A stretch of 64,000 nt of DNA from Sphaerotilus uruguayifluvii (lineage in GTDB: Bacteria > Pseudomonadota > Gammaproteobacteria > Burkholderiales > Burkholderiaceae_C). The notes under the pieces were generated by a model, which saw only the letters and a program-made list of their open reading frames with translations, searched no databases and was not told where the DNA came from. Shown piece after piece: positions 7,947-18,662 of this stretch. Numbering within the stretch: position 1 is the first letter of the stretch; every line of letters begins with the position of its first letter. Both the position numbers and the translations under genes were made by a program. The DNA lies in the NCBI RefSeq assembly GCF_013294065.1, contig NZ_JABSNM010000002.1, positions 62,001 through 126,000 on the forward strand, given 5' to 3'.

Positions 7947-8960
7947 TCAGCGGGCGTCCGTCGTCAGGCCCAGGCGGGCCAGCCGGGTCTGCAGGGCGTC
8001 TTCGGCCTGGCGCAGCGCGGCGTCTCCGGCCGCCTCGCCCAGCACCCGGCGCGCCAGCGGGCGCAGCGCGGCGGTGAAGGCGCGGCGCCAGGCGTCGGCC
8101 CAGTCGCGCAGCAGCGTGCGGTTGGACTCGCTCTCGGCAGCCATCACCTTGACGATCGCGTCGACCCAGCGCGCCGATTCCTCGTGCCAGCGCAGCGGAA
8201 AGTCCAGCAGCATCGCCATCACCGCGGCGTCGCCGCCCGCACCGCTCCAGGCCGGCTCGAAGCGGCGCAGCACCAGCGCGTCGACCAGCGCGTCCTGCAC
8301 CAGCGACTGCGCCACCAGCACCTCGATCGGGTCGCGGCGCACGAACAGGTTCTCGATCTCGCGGCGCAGGTCCTGCCAGGCCGCGTCCTCCAGCCAGGCG
8401 GTGCGCGCGGCCTTCAGGCTGGCGCCGGTCTGGCCGTCGAGCAGCAGGCCGATGCGCGAGAGATGCTGCGCCAGCCCGAGCCGGTCCATCATGCCCATCG
8501 CCGCGGCCTGGGTCAGCGCGGTGCCGTAGCCGTAGGCGGCGACCAGCCCGAGGCTGGTGTTGGCGCCCCACTCGACATGGCGCAGCGGCAGCAGCCCCAG
8601 GATCACGCCCTGGCGTGCCTCGTCGCCGAGCTGGCGCAGCCAGTCGCGCTCGCGCACCAGCTCGATCTGGCGCTCGGCCGATTCCTGCTGGCGGGCGCGC
8701 GCGATGGTCCAGCTGCCGTAGTAGTGCTGGCGCGGATCCTTCAGCGCGTACCAGTCGCGCATCACGATGGCGGTGCGGCGGGTGTCGTAGATCTCGCGCT
8801 CCGGATCCCAGAGCGGCTTGTAGTGGTGGTTGACCTCCGACTGGAGGTCATAGGTGCCCTCCTGGTAGCGGCTGGCCGGCTTGTCGCCGAAGCGGCGGGC
8901 GATGTGGCCAAAGGTGTGGCGCAGCGGCTTGACGCTCTGCACCCGGATCTCGACGGTCAT
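7947..8960 (-). CDS. dmpL: Phenol hydroxylase P1, oxygenase beta subunit
   Basis: A 337-residue protein of the di-iron monooxygenase beta-subunit family, close to the usual 331. The start is ATG 8960, overlapping the dmpK stop (ATGA). The N-terminal R-H-T-F-G-H-I-A-R-R-F-G-D-K-P-A-S-R-Y-Q segment and the N-H-H-Y-K-P-L-W-D-P motif are typical. It lacks the iron ligands and forms the (alpha-beta-gamma)2 oxygenase with DmpN and DmpO. Confidence 0.94.
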   Translation of the reverse strand: MTVEIRVQSVKPLRHTFGHIARRFGDKPASRYQEGTYDLQSEVNHHYKPLWDPEREIYDTRRTAIVMRDWYALKDPRQHYYGSWTIARARQQESAERQIELVRERDWLRQLGDEARQGVILGLLPLRHVEWGANTSLGLVAAYGYGTALTQAAAMGMMDRLGLAQHLSRIGLLLDGQTGASLKAARTAWLEDAAWQDLRREIENLFVRRDPIEVLVAQSLVQDALVDALVLRRFEPAWSGAGGDAAVMAMLLDFPLRWHEESARWVDAIVKVMAAESESNRTLLRDWADAWRRAFTAALRPLARRVLGEAAGDAALRQAEDALQTRLARLGLTTDAR

Positions 8961-9166
8961 GGGCGTGTCTCCTCGCGGTGGTCGTTCAGGCTCCAGGTCC
9001 GGACGCGCTGCTCGGCGCAGAACGCGGTGAAAGCCGGCTCGGGCAGGATCAGCTCGACGGCCAGCGCCGGGTCGCCGATCGAGAACGCGAACTCGACGAA
9101 GCCGTCGGGTCGGCGCTCGAGCACCCGCACCCAGCGGGGCAGGTCGGGGGCGGTCGGATCAGGCAT
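8957..9166 (-). CDS. dmpK: Phenol hydroxylase P0, assembly protein
   Basis: A 69-residue protein that begins M-P-D-P-T-A-P-D-L-P-R-W-V-R-V. It contains the F-V-E-F-x-F-x-I-G-D-P segment and C-terminal F-C-A-E-Q-R-V that mark the DmpK family. P0 is thought to help load iron or assemble the oxygenase and is not part of the final enzyme. It is the first gene of the operon, lying about 80 bp downstream of the expected start of a sigma-54 transcript. A longer frame exists upstream, but ATG 9166 fits the family length and the operon. Confidence 0.85.
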   Translation of the reverse strand: MPDPTAPDLPRWVRVLERRPDGFVEFAFSIGDPALAVELILPEPAFTAFCAEQRVRTWSLNDHREETRP

Positions 9167-9256
9167 CGGGGGTCTCCAGGGTTCTGGTCGTGTCGTCTCG
9201 GACGCCGGGCGGGGGGCTGTCGAAGCTGATGCAGCGCGCCCGGCGGAGTCTCCTGG

Positions 9257-9272
9257 TGCGAAGGCCGTGCCA
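9257..9272 (-). promoter_or_regulatory. Sigma-54 (-24/-12) promoter of the dmpKLMNO operon
   Basis: On the minus strand the sequence is TGGCACGGCCTTCGCA. It matches the consensus TGGCACG-N4-TTGCW at all fixed positions but one (TTGC is TCGC), with GG and GC at the required 12-bp spacing. It lies about 90 bp upstream of dmpK. DmpR-type activators drive such promoters for phenol hydroxylase operons, and a DmpR homologue is encoded at 15406-17175. The rest of the 368-bp gap (9167-9534) holds a palindrome at 9482 and nothing else I recognise. Confidence 0.75.
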
Positions 9273-9481
9273 GAACGCGGCGCGAAGGCCGCCCATGGGG
9301 CCAGGATCAGGGTAGATCCCGAGTCGGGCGGCCCGGTGCGACCGCGCACGGGCGTGCTGGCGGCGGTTCGCGGCACGGCAGCGGCATGGGGGTGTCTGGA
9401 ATCCGCCAGGTCCGGGGCGGCGGCTGTGGATTCCTGCTCGGTGGCACCGGCGACTGGACAGGGTGCGGCAAGCGGCGAATA

Positions 9482-9501
9482 ATTGGACCGATTGGTCCAA
9501 T
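9482..9501. promoter_or_regulatory. Perfect 20-bp inverted repeat, probable TetR operator
   Basis: ATTGGACC-GATT-GGTCCAAT has 8-bp perfect arms and a 4-bp spacer, 34 bp upstream of the TetR gene's ATG. The architecture (arms with GACC/GGTC around N4) is that of the NemR box. This supports autoregulation by the adjacent TetR protein. It also lies about 210 bp upstream of the dmpK sigma-54 promoter, so a role as an enhancer site cannot be excluded. Confidence 0.7.
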
Positions 9502-9534
9502 ATCCGATGTCCAGTGTCTGAAGCCAAGCCTCCG

Positions 9535-10194
9535 ATGTCCGACCGCCTGCCCGGGCCGCCCCCGCCGCGGCGCCGCGGCCGCCCGCCCCGGCGCGCCCAG
9601 GCCGAGACGGCCATGCACGACACGCGCACGCTGCTGCTGCGCATCGGGCTGGAGGTGCTGACCGAGAAGGGCTACGGCGCGTCCGGTCTGGACGAGATCC
9701 TGCGACGCGCCGGCGTGACCAAGAGCTCCTTCTATCACTGCTTCGACGACAAGGAGGCCTTCGGCCTGGCGCTGGTCGAGGCCTACGCCGACTACTTCGC
9801 CCGCAAGCTCGACCGCCATCTTCTCGACGCCACGCGCACGCCGCTGCAGCGTCTGGACGGTTTCATCGACGAAGCCAGCGCGGGCCTGGTGCGCCACGAC
9901 TTCCGACGCGGCTGCCTGATCGGCAACCTCGGGCAGGAGATGGCCGCGCTGCCGGAGTCCTTCCGCGCACGGCTGCTGGCGGTGCTGGCCGACTGGCAGG
10001 CACGCACCGCGCGCTGCCTGCAGGCCGCGCGCGAGGCCGGCGAGATCGCCGCCGACGCCGAGGTCGAGCGTCTGGCCGACTTCTTCTGGACCGGCTGGGA
10101 GGGCGCGGTGCTGCGAGCCCGGCTCGAGCGCTCGACCCGGCCGTTGCGCCAGCATGCCGAGGGCTTCGCTGCACTGCTGCGCGCCGGGGCCTGA
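9535..10194 (+). CDS. TetR/AcrR regulator, NemR/AcuR-like
   Basis: A 219-residue repressor-type protein. Residues 1-25 are Pro/Arg-rich. Residues 27-75 form the TetR helix-turn-helix ([19 protein letters not shown]). The ligand domain has the [12 protein letters not shown] segment, with Cys127 where NemR-type regulators carry the redox/electrophile-sensing Cys. I chose ATG 9535 because a palindromic operator lies at 9482-9501, inside the longer reading frame. The gene is followed after 82 bp by a YhdH/AcuI-type reductase. AcuR and NemR both control reductases that remove reactive electrophiles, so it probably senses an unsaturated or quinone-like compound. Confidence 0.85.
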   Translation: MSDRLPGPPPPRRRGRPPRRAQAETAMHDTRTLLLRIGLEVLTEKGYGASGLDEILRRAGVTKSSFYHCFDDKEAFGLALVEAYADYFARKLDRHLLDATRTPLQRLDGFIDEASAGLVRHDFRRGCLIGNLGQEMAALPESFRARLLAVLADWQARTARCLQAAREAGEIAADAEVERLADFFWTGWEGAVLRARLERSTRPLRQHAEGFAALLRAGA

Positions 10195-10276
10195 GCCGCA
10201 TCAGTCCGCGGTCCCGCCCTGCCCTCTTCTTGCGTTTTCCTGCTTCTTTCCCCACTGGACAACAAGGAGTCCCGCC

Positions 10277-11254
10277 ATGTTCCGAGGTCTGCTCATCGAC
10301 AAGCAGGACGGCCCGCAGACGGCCGCCGTGCAGGATCTGTCCGAGGCGTCGCTGCCCGAGGGCGATGTCACCGTGCGCGTCGCCTGGTCGACGCTGAACT
10401 ACAAGGACGCGCTGGCGATCACCGGCCGCTCGCCGGTGGTGCGGCGTTTCCCGATGGTGCCGGGCATCGACTTCGCCGGCGTGGTCGAGAGCTCGCAGGA
10501 TCCGGCCTGGCAGCCCGGCGACGCGGTGCTGCTCAACGGCTGGGGCGTCGGCGAGACGCGTTGGGGGGGACTGGCCGAGCGCGCGCGGGTGCCGGGGCGC
10601 TGGCTGATCCCGCTGCCGGTGGCCTTCGACGCGCGCCAGGCCATGGGCATCGGCACCGCCGGCTACACCGCGGCGCTGTGCGTGCAGGCCCTGGAGCGCC
10701 ACGGCCTGGCGCCAGGCCAGGGCCCGGTGCTGGTGACCGGCGCGGCCGGCGGCGTCGGCAGCGTGGCGGTGGCGCTGCTGGCGCGGCGCGGCCACGAGGT
10801 GGTCGCGCTGACCGGCCGGCCGCAGGAGGAGGCGTTCCTGCGCGGCCTGGGCGCCTCGCAGGTGATCGAGCGCGCCGAGCTGGAGCGGCCCGGCCGCCCG
10901 CTCGAGAAGGAGCGCTGGGCCGGAGCGGTCGATGTCGTCGGCGGCCAGGTGCTGGCCAGCGTCTGCGCGGCGATGCGCTACGGCGGCACGGTCGCCGCCT
11001 GCGGCCTGGCCGGCAGCATGAACTGGCCGGCGACGGTCGCGCCCTTCATCCTGCGCGGCGTCACGCTGGCGGGCATCGACAGCGTGATGGCGCCGATCGA
11101 GGCACGCCAGCAGGCCTGGGCTCGCCTGTCGAGCGACCTCGACCCGGCGCTGCTCGAGCGCCTGCTGCGCGAGATCGCGCTGGACGAGGCGGTCGCGCTG
11201 GCGCCGGAGCTGCTCGACGGGCGGGTGCGCGGGCGGCTGGTGGTGCGGATCTGA
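10277..11254 (+). CDS. YhdH/AcuI-type NADPH quinone/acrylyl-CoA oxidoreductase
   Basis: A 325-residue zinc-independent medium-chain reductase; YhdH has 324 residues. It starts M-F-R-G-L-L-I-D-K with AAGGAG upstream. Conserved features are S-T-L-N-Y-K-D-A-L (near 45), P-G-I-D-F-A-G-V-V, and the nucleotide-binding [12 protein letters not shown] near 155. YhdH/AcuI enzymes reduce acrylyl-CoA, and related activity on quinones is reported. Near aromatic-degradation genes it may detoxify unsaturated or quinone intermediates. The TetR gene upstream is probably its regulator. Confidence 0.88.
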   Translation: MFRGLLIDKQDGPQTAAVQDLSEASLPEGDVTVRVAWSTLNYKDALAITGRSPVVRRFPMVPGIDFAGVVESSQDPAWQPGDAVLLNGWGVGETRWGGLAERARVPGRWLIPLPVAFDARQAMGIGTAGYTAALCVQALERHGLAPGQGPVLVTGAAGGVGSVAVALLARRGHEVVALTGRPQEEAFLRGLGASQVIERAELERPGRPLEKERWAGAVDVVGGQVLASVCAAMRYGGTVAACGLAGSMNWPATVAPFILRGVTLAGIDSVMAPIEARQQAWARLSSDLDPALLERLLREIALDEAVALAPELLDGRVRGRLVVRI

Positions 11255-11266
11255 GCGGGGCCGCCG

Positions 11267-12388
11267 TCAGGCGTGGCGCCCCTCCTGCTCGATCAGGCGC
11301 GCCAGCAGCCGGCGCACCCGCACCGGCGCGACATCGCTGGTGATCAGCACCGGGTCGAGCGCGAAGAAGTCGCGGGTGTTCATCTCGCGCTGGGCGGCCT
11401 CGATGATCGGGCCGTCCTCGTTGACGAAGGCGCCGTGCATCGCCTCGATCTTCATCCGGTTGTAGGCCTCGTCCTCGACCAGATGGTTGCGCCGGGTGGC
11501 GAAGAAGTAGTGCGTCTCGGTGGCGCTGGCCGGGGTGCAGGTGTGCAGGTCGTACTGGCCCTGGGTGTGGGCCAGGTCGAGCGCGGCGTCGGCATCCTGG
11601 GTGGCGCCGATGCTGAGCTGGATGGTCGCCGGCGCGTGCCAGGTGACCTGCACGAAATGGCGCGCCGCGGCGGCCGGCTCCGGCAGGAAGTTCGCCAGGA
11701 TCAGGATCGGCGGCGTCTGCTGCCATTCCCAGCGCACGCTGACGCTGCCGTTCTCCTCCTTCACCGGCGGGATCTGCGGCGTGAGCTGGCCGCGGGTGGA
11801 GATGATCTCGCCGTGCACATGGTCGACATGGCTGAGGTCCATGACGTTGTCGATGATCAGCTCGTAGTTCGCCTTCATCGACATGCTGGTGTGGCCGATG
11901 CCGCTGGCCGGTCCGTCGTCGAGCGGGCTGAAGTCCGGCAGCTTCGCCGGATCGGCCGGCGCGTCGCCCATCCAGATCCACACGAAGCCCCAGCGCTCGA
12001 GCAGCGGGAAGCTGCGCACCCGGGCCGCGGCCGGGATGCGGCCATGGCCGTGCGGGTTGTGGGTGCAGGCGCCGCTGCAGTCGAAGCGCAGCGCGTGGTA
12101 GCGGCAGACCACCTCGTCGCCCTCGCGCCGGCCCATCGACAGCGGCACGAAGCGGTGCGGGCAGCGGTCGTGCAGCGCCACCGGCGTGCCGTCGGCGCGG
12201 CGGTAGAGCAGCACGCCGGTGTCGAGCAGCTGGCGCGTGAGCAGGCCTTCGGCCGGAATCTCGCGCGACAGCGCTGCCGCATACCAGCAGTTCAGCAGAT
12301 AGGGCGTGTCCGGCTTGCCGACCGGGTTGCCCGAGGGGTGCAGCAGGATGCGCGCCGTGGCGGTGCCGGCATCGGTGGGGGTCGTCAT
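11267..12388 (-). CDS. Rieske oxygenase, VanA-like aromatic ring-modifying oxygenase
   Basis: A 373-residue oxygenase component. The Rieske 2Fe-2S motif is C-P-H-R with a downstream C-R-Y-H. The mononuclear iron site is in D-N-V-M-D-L-S-H-V-D-H-V-H-G. This is the alpha-only family of vanillate O-demethylase (VanA) and toluenesulfonate methyl-monooxygenase (TsaM). The start is ATG 12388, with AAGGAG 7 bases upstream. Together with the reductase gene just upstream (54-bp gap) it forms a two-component oxygenase, likely demethylating or hydroxylating a substituted aromatic. The substrate cannot be read from the sequence. It is driven from a putative sigma-54 promoter at 13525-13540. Confidence 0.88.
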   Translation of the reverse strand: MTTPTDAGTATARILLHPSGNPVGKPDTPYLLNCWYAAALSREIPAEGLLTRQLLDTGVLLYRRADGTPVALHDRCPHRFVPLSMGRREGDEVVCRYHALRFDCSGACTHNPHGHGRIPAAARVRSFPLLERWGFVWIWMGDAPADPAKLPDFSPLDDGPASGIGHTSMSMKANYELIIDNVMDLSHVDHVHGEIISTRGQLTPQIPPVKEENGSVSVRWEWQQTPPILILANFLPEPAAAARHFVQVTWHAPATIQLSIGATQDADAALDLAHTQGQYDLHTCTPASATETHYFFATRRNHLVEDEAYNRMKIEAMHGAFVNEDGPIIEAAQREMNTRDFFALDPVLITSDVAPVRVRRLLARLIEQEGRHA

Positions 12389-12442
12389 CGTCTGTCTCCT
12401 TCGTGATGTGCGATGTCGCTCTGGACATCGGGTTGAGGACAT

Positions 12443-13477
12443 TCAGGGGGCCGGCGCCCAGCCCAGCGGCGCCAGCACCAGCCGGCTGGCGGCGGGCGCG
12501 CGCGAGCAGCAGGGCGTGAAGCGGCGCTCGACCTGGTGCTCGTGCGCGCCGTAGACCAGGTCGCGGTGATCGGCCGGGCCGTCGAGGTGCTGCACGCAGC
12601 ACTGGCCGCAGATGCCCTGCTCGCAGCTCAGCGCCACCGCGATGCCGGCGGCCTGCAGCACCTGAGCGACGCTCTCGTGCGGGGCCACCGCCAGGCGCTG
12701 GCCGCTCGGCGCCCAGTCGATCTCGAAGCTGCCGGACGCGATCCGGTCGCCCGGCTCCAGCGTCGGCACCGGTGCCGGGGCGGCGAAATGCTCGGTGACG
12801 ACCCGGTCGGCGCTCCAGCCGGCGCGTGTCGCGGCCGCGCGCACCGCCGCCATGAAGCCGGCCGGGCCGCAGGTCCAGATCCGGGTGCCGGCCGGCTGCG
12901 CGGCGATCAGCCGGTCGAGCGCCTCCGTGCCGGCCGGCACCTCGTCGTCGGCGAGCACCTGCACCGCCTGCGCCCAGGGCGCCTCCTGCAGCCGGCGCGC
13001 GAAGGGCAGCCGGGCGCGGCTGCGTACCCGCACCTGCAGCGTGAAGCTGCGGTCCTGCGCCCACAGCGTCTCGGCCATCGCCAGCAGCGGCGTCAGTCCG
13101 ATGCCGCCGGCCAGCAGCAGGGCGTGCGGCGCGGGCTGCAGCGCGAAGAGGTTGCGCGGCGCGCTGGCGTCGATGCGGTCGCCCGGCTGCAGCCGCGCGT
13201 GCAGCCAGGCCGAGCCGCCGCGGCCGGCGTGTTCGTGCTGCACCGCGATCAGGTAGCGGTCGCGCTCGTCCGGCGGGTTGCACAGCGAGTAGCTGCGCCG
13301 GCGCGGCGCCTCGCCCGGCCGGGCCGGTGGCAGGTGCAGGTCGATGTGCGCGCCGGCGTCGAAGGCGGGCAGCGGCCGGTCGTCGGTCGCGCGCAGCTCG
13401 AAGGCGACGATGCCGTCGCAGAGCGGCTCGCGCCGGCCGACGCGCAGCGTCAGCGTCTGCGCTGGATCGAGGGGCAT
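12443..13477 (-). CDS. Oxygenase reductase, VanB-like (FMN/NAD/2Fe-2S)
   Basis: A 344-residue reductase of the phthalate dioxygenase reductase family. The order is the FMN domain (R-R-S-Y-S-L-C-N-P-P near 60), the NAD domain (L-L-A-G-G-I-G-L-T-P and T-C-G-P-A-G-F-M) and a C-terminal plant-type ferredoxin (C-E-Q-G-I-C-G-Q-C-C). It passes electrons from NADH to the Rieske oxygenase encoded immediately downstream. The start is ATG 13477, the frame continuing upstream as shadow. It is slightly longer than VanB (about 317). Confidence 0.88.
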   Translation of the reverse strand: MPLDPAQTLTLRVGRREPLCDGIVAFELRATDDRPLPAFDAGAHIDLHLPPARPGEAPRRRSYSLCNPPDERDRYLIAVQHEHAGRGGSAWLHARLQPGDRIDASAPRNLFALQPAPHALLLAGGIGLTPLLAMAETLWAQDRSFTLQVRVRSRARLPFARRLQEAPWAQAVQVLADDEVPAGTEALDRLIAAQPAGTRIWTCGPAGFMAAVRAAATRAGWSADRVVTEHFAAPAPVPTLEPGDRIASGSFEIDWAPSGQRLAVAPHESVAQVLQAAGIAVALSCEQGICGQCCVQHLDGPADHRDLVYGAHEHQVERRFTPCCSRAPAASRLVLAPLGWAPAP

Positions 13478-13524
13478 GGGCTTGTCTCCGTCAGGGTCCC
13501 GGTGTTCCGGTGTGTCCGTCCTTC

Positions 13525-13540
13525 TGCAAGCCGCGGGCCA
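13525..13540 (-). promoter_or_regulatory. Sigma-54 (-24/-12) promoter for the Rieske oxygenase operon
   Basis: The minus strand reads TGGCCCGCGGCTTGCA, against the consensus TGGCACG-N4-TTGCW: one mismatch (A to C) and correct spacing. It lies 48 bp upstream of the reductase ATG. A sigma-54 activator is encoded divergently from 13679, so the activator and its target share this 201-bp gap. Confidence 0.72.
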
Positions 13541-13611
13541 GCGGGACGAGTCGGGCCGCCGCTGTCGATTTCCGGACATGAGGAGCAGTGCGGATGGCCG
13601 CGGCGCCGGCC

Positions 13612-13656
13612 GCGTTTCATGATCTGGCGCAGCCGCGGCCCGCCGGCGTTTCATGA
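13612..13656. promoter_or_regulatory. Pair of direct repeats, possible enhancer (UAS) sites
   Basis: GCGTTTCATGA occurs at 13612-13622 and again at 13646-13656, 34 bp apart (about three helical turns). They lie 72-116 bp upstream of the -24 element at 13540. That is where NtrC/XylR-family enhancer sites are usually found. Each copy contains the palindrome TCATGA. Confidence 0.5.
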
Positions 13657-15405
13657 ATCCAAGCAAGGCCCCCCGACGATGATCCGAGCCATCACGCCCA
13701 GCGACGACACCCGCGCGCTGGCGGCCCATCTGCACTTCGCGCCGGAGTCCGGCCACATCCGGCTGTTCGACCAGCGCATGCTGCTGATGCATGCCGACGC
13801 GCTGGCCGGGCTGCGCCGCGAGCTGGTGGCGCGGCTGGGGCTGGCGCCGGCCCGCGAGCTGCTGATGCGCATGGGCTGGCAGCAGGGTTTCGAGGACGGC
13901 CAGCGGGTGCGCCAGCGCATGGACGCGCGCACGCCGCAGGCGGTGGCGCAGGCGCTGGCGATGGGGCCGCGCCTGCGCGAGATCGAGGGCTTCGTGCGCC
14001 ACCAGCCGGTCGAGGCCATGCAGCTCGACGTCGAGCACGGCCGCTTCTGGGGCGACTTCCTGTGGCACGACAGCTGGGAGGCGCAGGCGCATCTGGCGCA
14101 CTGCGGCCCGGGCAGCGAGCCGGCCTGCTGGACGGTGACCGGCTATGCCGACGGCTACAGCACCGCGGTGACCGGCGTGCCGATCCACTGGCGCGAGGTC
14201 GAGTGCGTCGCGACGGGCCATGCCTGCTGCCGGGTCGAGGGCCGCACGCTGGCCGACTGGCAGGCGCATGACGCCGAGGCCGATCCCGGCGCCTACCTGC
14301 GCGCCGACAGCTTCGTCAGCGCGCCGGACACGACCGGCGCGGCTGCGCCCGGGCTGGCGGGCTTCGTCGGCGCCTCGGCCGGCTTCAACGCGGTCGCGCA
14401 TCTGGTGCGCAAGGTCGCGCCGACCGACTCGACCGTGCTGTTCCGCGGCGAGAGCGGCGTCGGCAAGGAATGCTTCGCGCGCGCGCTGCACGGGGTGAGC
14501 CCGCGTGCGGCCGGCCCCTTCATCGCGGTGAACTGCGCGGCCATTCCGCCCGATCTGGTCGAGGCCGAGCTGTTCGGCGTCGAGCGCGGCGCCTACACCG
14601 GCGCCGATCGCCCGCGCCCGGGCCGCTTCGAGCGCGCGCACGGCGGCACGCTCTTTCTCGACGAGGTCTCCAGCCTGGCGCTGGCGGCGCAGGGCAAGCT
14701 GCTGCGCGCGCTGCAGGAGCGCGAATTCGAGCGCGTCGGCGGCACCGAGCTGCGCCGGGTGGACGTGCGCATCGTCGCCGCGGCCAATGTCGACCTGCGC
14801 GAGGAGGTGGCGGCCGGGCGCTTCCGCCGCGACCTGTTCTACCGCCTCAACGTCTTCCCGATCGAGATCCCGCCGCTGCGCCAGCGCCCGGAGGACATCG
14901 CGCTGCTGGTGGCGCATTTCCTGGCCCGCAGCAGCCGGCGCTTCGGCAAGACGCTGCAGGGCCTGAGCCCGCAGGCCGCCGGCGCGCTGCACGACTACGA
15001 CTGGCCCGGCAACGTGCGCGAGCTGGAGAACATGATCGAGCGCGGCGTGATCCTGGCCGACGAGGGCGGCGTGATCGAGGTGCAGCACCTCTTCGCCGGC
15101 GGCGAGCGGCTGCGCGGGCGCATCTGGCGGCTCGGCCGCGGCGGCGCGCTGGAGCAGCCGCCGGCGCCGGGCCCGGCCGAGCCGCCGGTCGATCCGCGCG
15201 CGCGCCGGCTGGTCGACCAGCTGCTGGAGACGCTGCCGTCCTTCGAAGCGATCGAGCAGCTGCTGATCGACCGCGCGCTGCAGCGCTGCGAGGGCAATGT
15301 CTCGGCGGCGGCGCGGCTGCTGCAGGTCGGCCGCGGCCAGATGGACTACCGGCTGAAGAAGCGCGCCGACGCCGCCGGCGCGGCTCCTGCGTCCGCGCCC
15401 GCGCC

Positions 15406-17175
<1,770 letters not shown>

Positions 17176-17188
17176 CGCGCGCTCCGGT

Positions 17189-18076
17189 TCAGAGCGGGAA
17201 GACGGCCTTCAGCCACAGCGACGTGCCGCTCGAGTGATAGCGCGCACCGCTTTCCTTCAGCACGCGCATCTCGAGCGAGGGGCTGGTCGGCGAGGCCTGC
17301 CAGCGCACGGCCGGGCCGGCGGCGAAGACGCGGGTGCGGAAACCGTCGCCGACGGTGGCGCCGCCGAGGGTGTCGTCGGTGGTCTGGCGGATCAGGTAGC
17401 CCTGCAGGCCGATCTGCCAGGTCGGCGCGACCCGCCAGCCCAGGTTCCAGTCCGCATGCAGGTACTGGCCGCTGCGGTAGTCGGTCGCGTCGTTCTTCCG
17501 GTTGATCGAGTAGGTCAGCTTGGTCGACGCGTCGACCGACTCGCCCAGGTAGGACGCCACGTACACGCCGCGCAGCGTGGTGACATGGTTGCCGGTGTTG
17601 GCCAGGCGGTCCTTGTCGTAGTCGCCGGTCGGCAGCACCCCGACCAGCGCGGCGGCGGTGTGCAGCTGCGGGCTGTGGTGCCAGGCGATCAGCGGGCCGG
17701 CCTCCAGGTCGCCCAGGCCGGTGTGGCTGCCGCGGGCGCCGCCCGCCTCGACCTGCAGGTCGACCAGCGGCAGCACGCCATAGGCACCGAGCTGGCCGCC
17801 CAGCACCTGGGTGTCGCTCATGTAGACGAGGCGGCCGACCAGCACGTTGGCGCGCACCTTGAAGCCGGGGATCAGGGCCTGGCCGTCGCCGCCGTCGAAG
17901 CGGTCGGCGCGGTAGTGGTTGGCGTAGACCAGGCCGTAGAGGCCGGGCGGCGGCAGCGCGCCGGCCAGGAAGCCCTCGGCGCCGGCGGCGGCGGTGGTCT
18001 GGCCGTTCTCGGTGGCATGGGCGCCGGCGCCCAGGGCCAGCAGCAGCGCGGCGGCCGCGGTGCGGGTGAAGTTCAT
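17189..18076 (-). CDS. Outer-membrane porin-like protein of the meta pathway (SphA/MetA family)
   Basis: A 295-residue protein with a Sec signal peptide (M-N-F-T-R-T then a hydrophobic stretch ending A-H-A). The mature part is rich in alternating beta-strands and aromatic residues and ends in Phe-Pro-Leu. It matches the family described as protein involved in meta-pathway of phenol degradation (Phenol_MetA_deg), thought to be an outer-membrane channel for hydrophobic substrates. The start is ATG 18076, with GAGGAG upstream. Confidence 0.85.
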   Translation of the reverse strand: MNFTRTAAAALLLALGAGAHATENGQTTAAAGAEGFLAGALPPPGLYGLVYANHYRADRFDGGDGQALIPGFKVRANVLVGRLVYMSDTQVLGGQLGAYGVLPLVDLQVEAGGARGSHTGLGDLEAGPLIAWHHSPQLHTAAALVGVLPTGDYDKDRLANTGNHVTTLRGVYVASYLGESVDASTKLTYSINRKNDATDYRSGQYLHADWNLGWRVAPTWQIGLQGYLIRQTTDDTLGGATVGDGFRTRVFAAGPAVRWQASPTSPSLEMRVLKESGARYHSSGTSLWLKAVFPL

Positions 18077-18208
18077 GCTTGTCTCCTCGTGGGGCATGGA
18101 AAAGGGATAAGAGATCCCCAAGACCCCCGGTCTGGTCGCCGGGGTGCCTCGAGGGCCGTCAGGGAATCGGGAGGACTGCGGCCGGGAAGCGGGCGGCCGC
18201 GCGCGCGC

Positions 18209-18634
18209 TCAGCGCCGCGCCGCGAGCTCTGCCGCGCGCGCGACGCTGGCGGGCACGCCGCCGATGGCCCAGCGGTCGGGGTGGACCGGATCGATCATCA
18301 CCCGCACCCGCTGCGGATCGCCGCCGAGCACCCGTGCGGTGACGGCGCTCATCTCGGCCATGACGCGGTGCAGCGTCTCGACCGGGCGGCCCTCCATCAG
18401 CGCCAGGCGCACCAGCGGGATCTCGACCTCGGCGCGCGGCCGCTCGGCCAGCACCTCGTCGGCCGGCACGCCGGCGACCGCGTAGAGCTCCGGATCGACC
18501 TCGGTGATCCAGACCTGCAGGCGGTCGGGCGGCGCGTCGATCACGCGCGCGAGCGTGGCCGCGGCCTCGCGCACCAGGGTCTTGAGCACCGGCCGCGGGT
18601 GGCCGGCGAGCACATGGATAGTGGCCAGGGGCAT
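18209..18634 (-). CDS. Fused (tandem) 4-oxalocrotonate tautomerase-like protein
   Basis: A 141-residue protein made of two 4-OT domains. Domain 1 (residues 2-65) starts P-L-A-T-I-H-V-L-A-G and keeps the N-terminal proline after Met removal. It has His at position 11 and Gln at 39 where 4-OT has catalytic Arg11 and Arg39. Domain 2 (residues about 72-130, I-P-L-V-R-L-A-L-M-E-G-R-P) keeps both arginines, but its Pro is internal. Likely it supplies the DmpI step, ketonising 4-oxalocrotonate, with catalysis divided between the domains. Normal DmpI is 62 residues. ATG 18634 has GGAG 6 bases upstream. Confidence 0.82.
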   Translation of the reverse strand: MPLATIHVLAGHPRPVLKTLVREAAATLARVIDAPPDRLQVWITEVDPELYAVAGVPADEVLAERPRAEVEIPLVRLALMEGRPVETLHRVMAEMSAVTARVLGGDPQRVRVMIDPVHPDRWAIGGVPASVARAAELAARR

Positions 18635-18662
18635 GGAATCTCCTCGCGAGCGATCAGGCGGT

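Noticed and set aside
9366-9381. CGGCACGGCAGCGGCA resembling a -24/-12 promoter on the plus strand
   Set aside because: Two mismatches including the first base, no activator site layout, and it points toward the TetR gene, which normally uses sigma-70.
9482-9501. Palindrome read as a DmpR enhancer site
   Set aside because: Distance would be possible, but the GACC-N4-GGTC form and its place just before a NemR-like gene fit a TetR operator better; kept only as an alternative.
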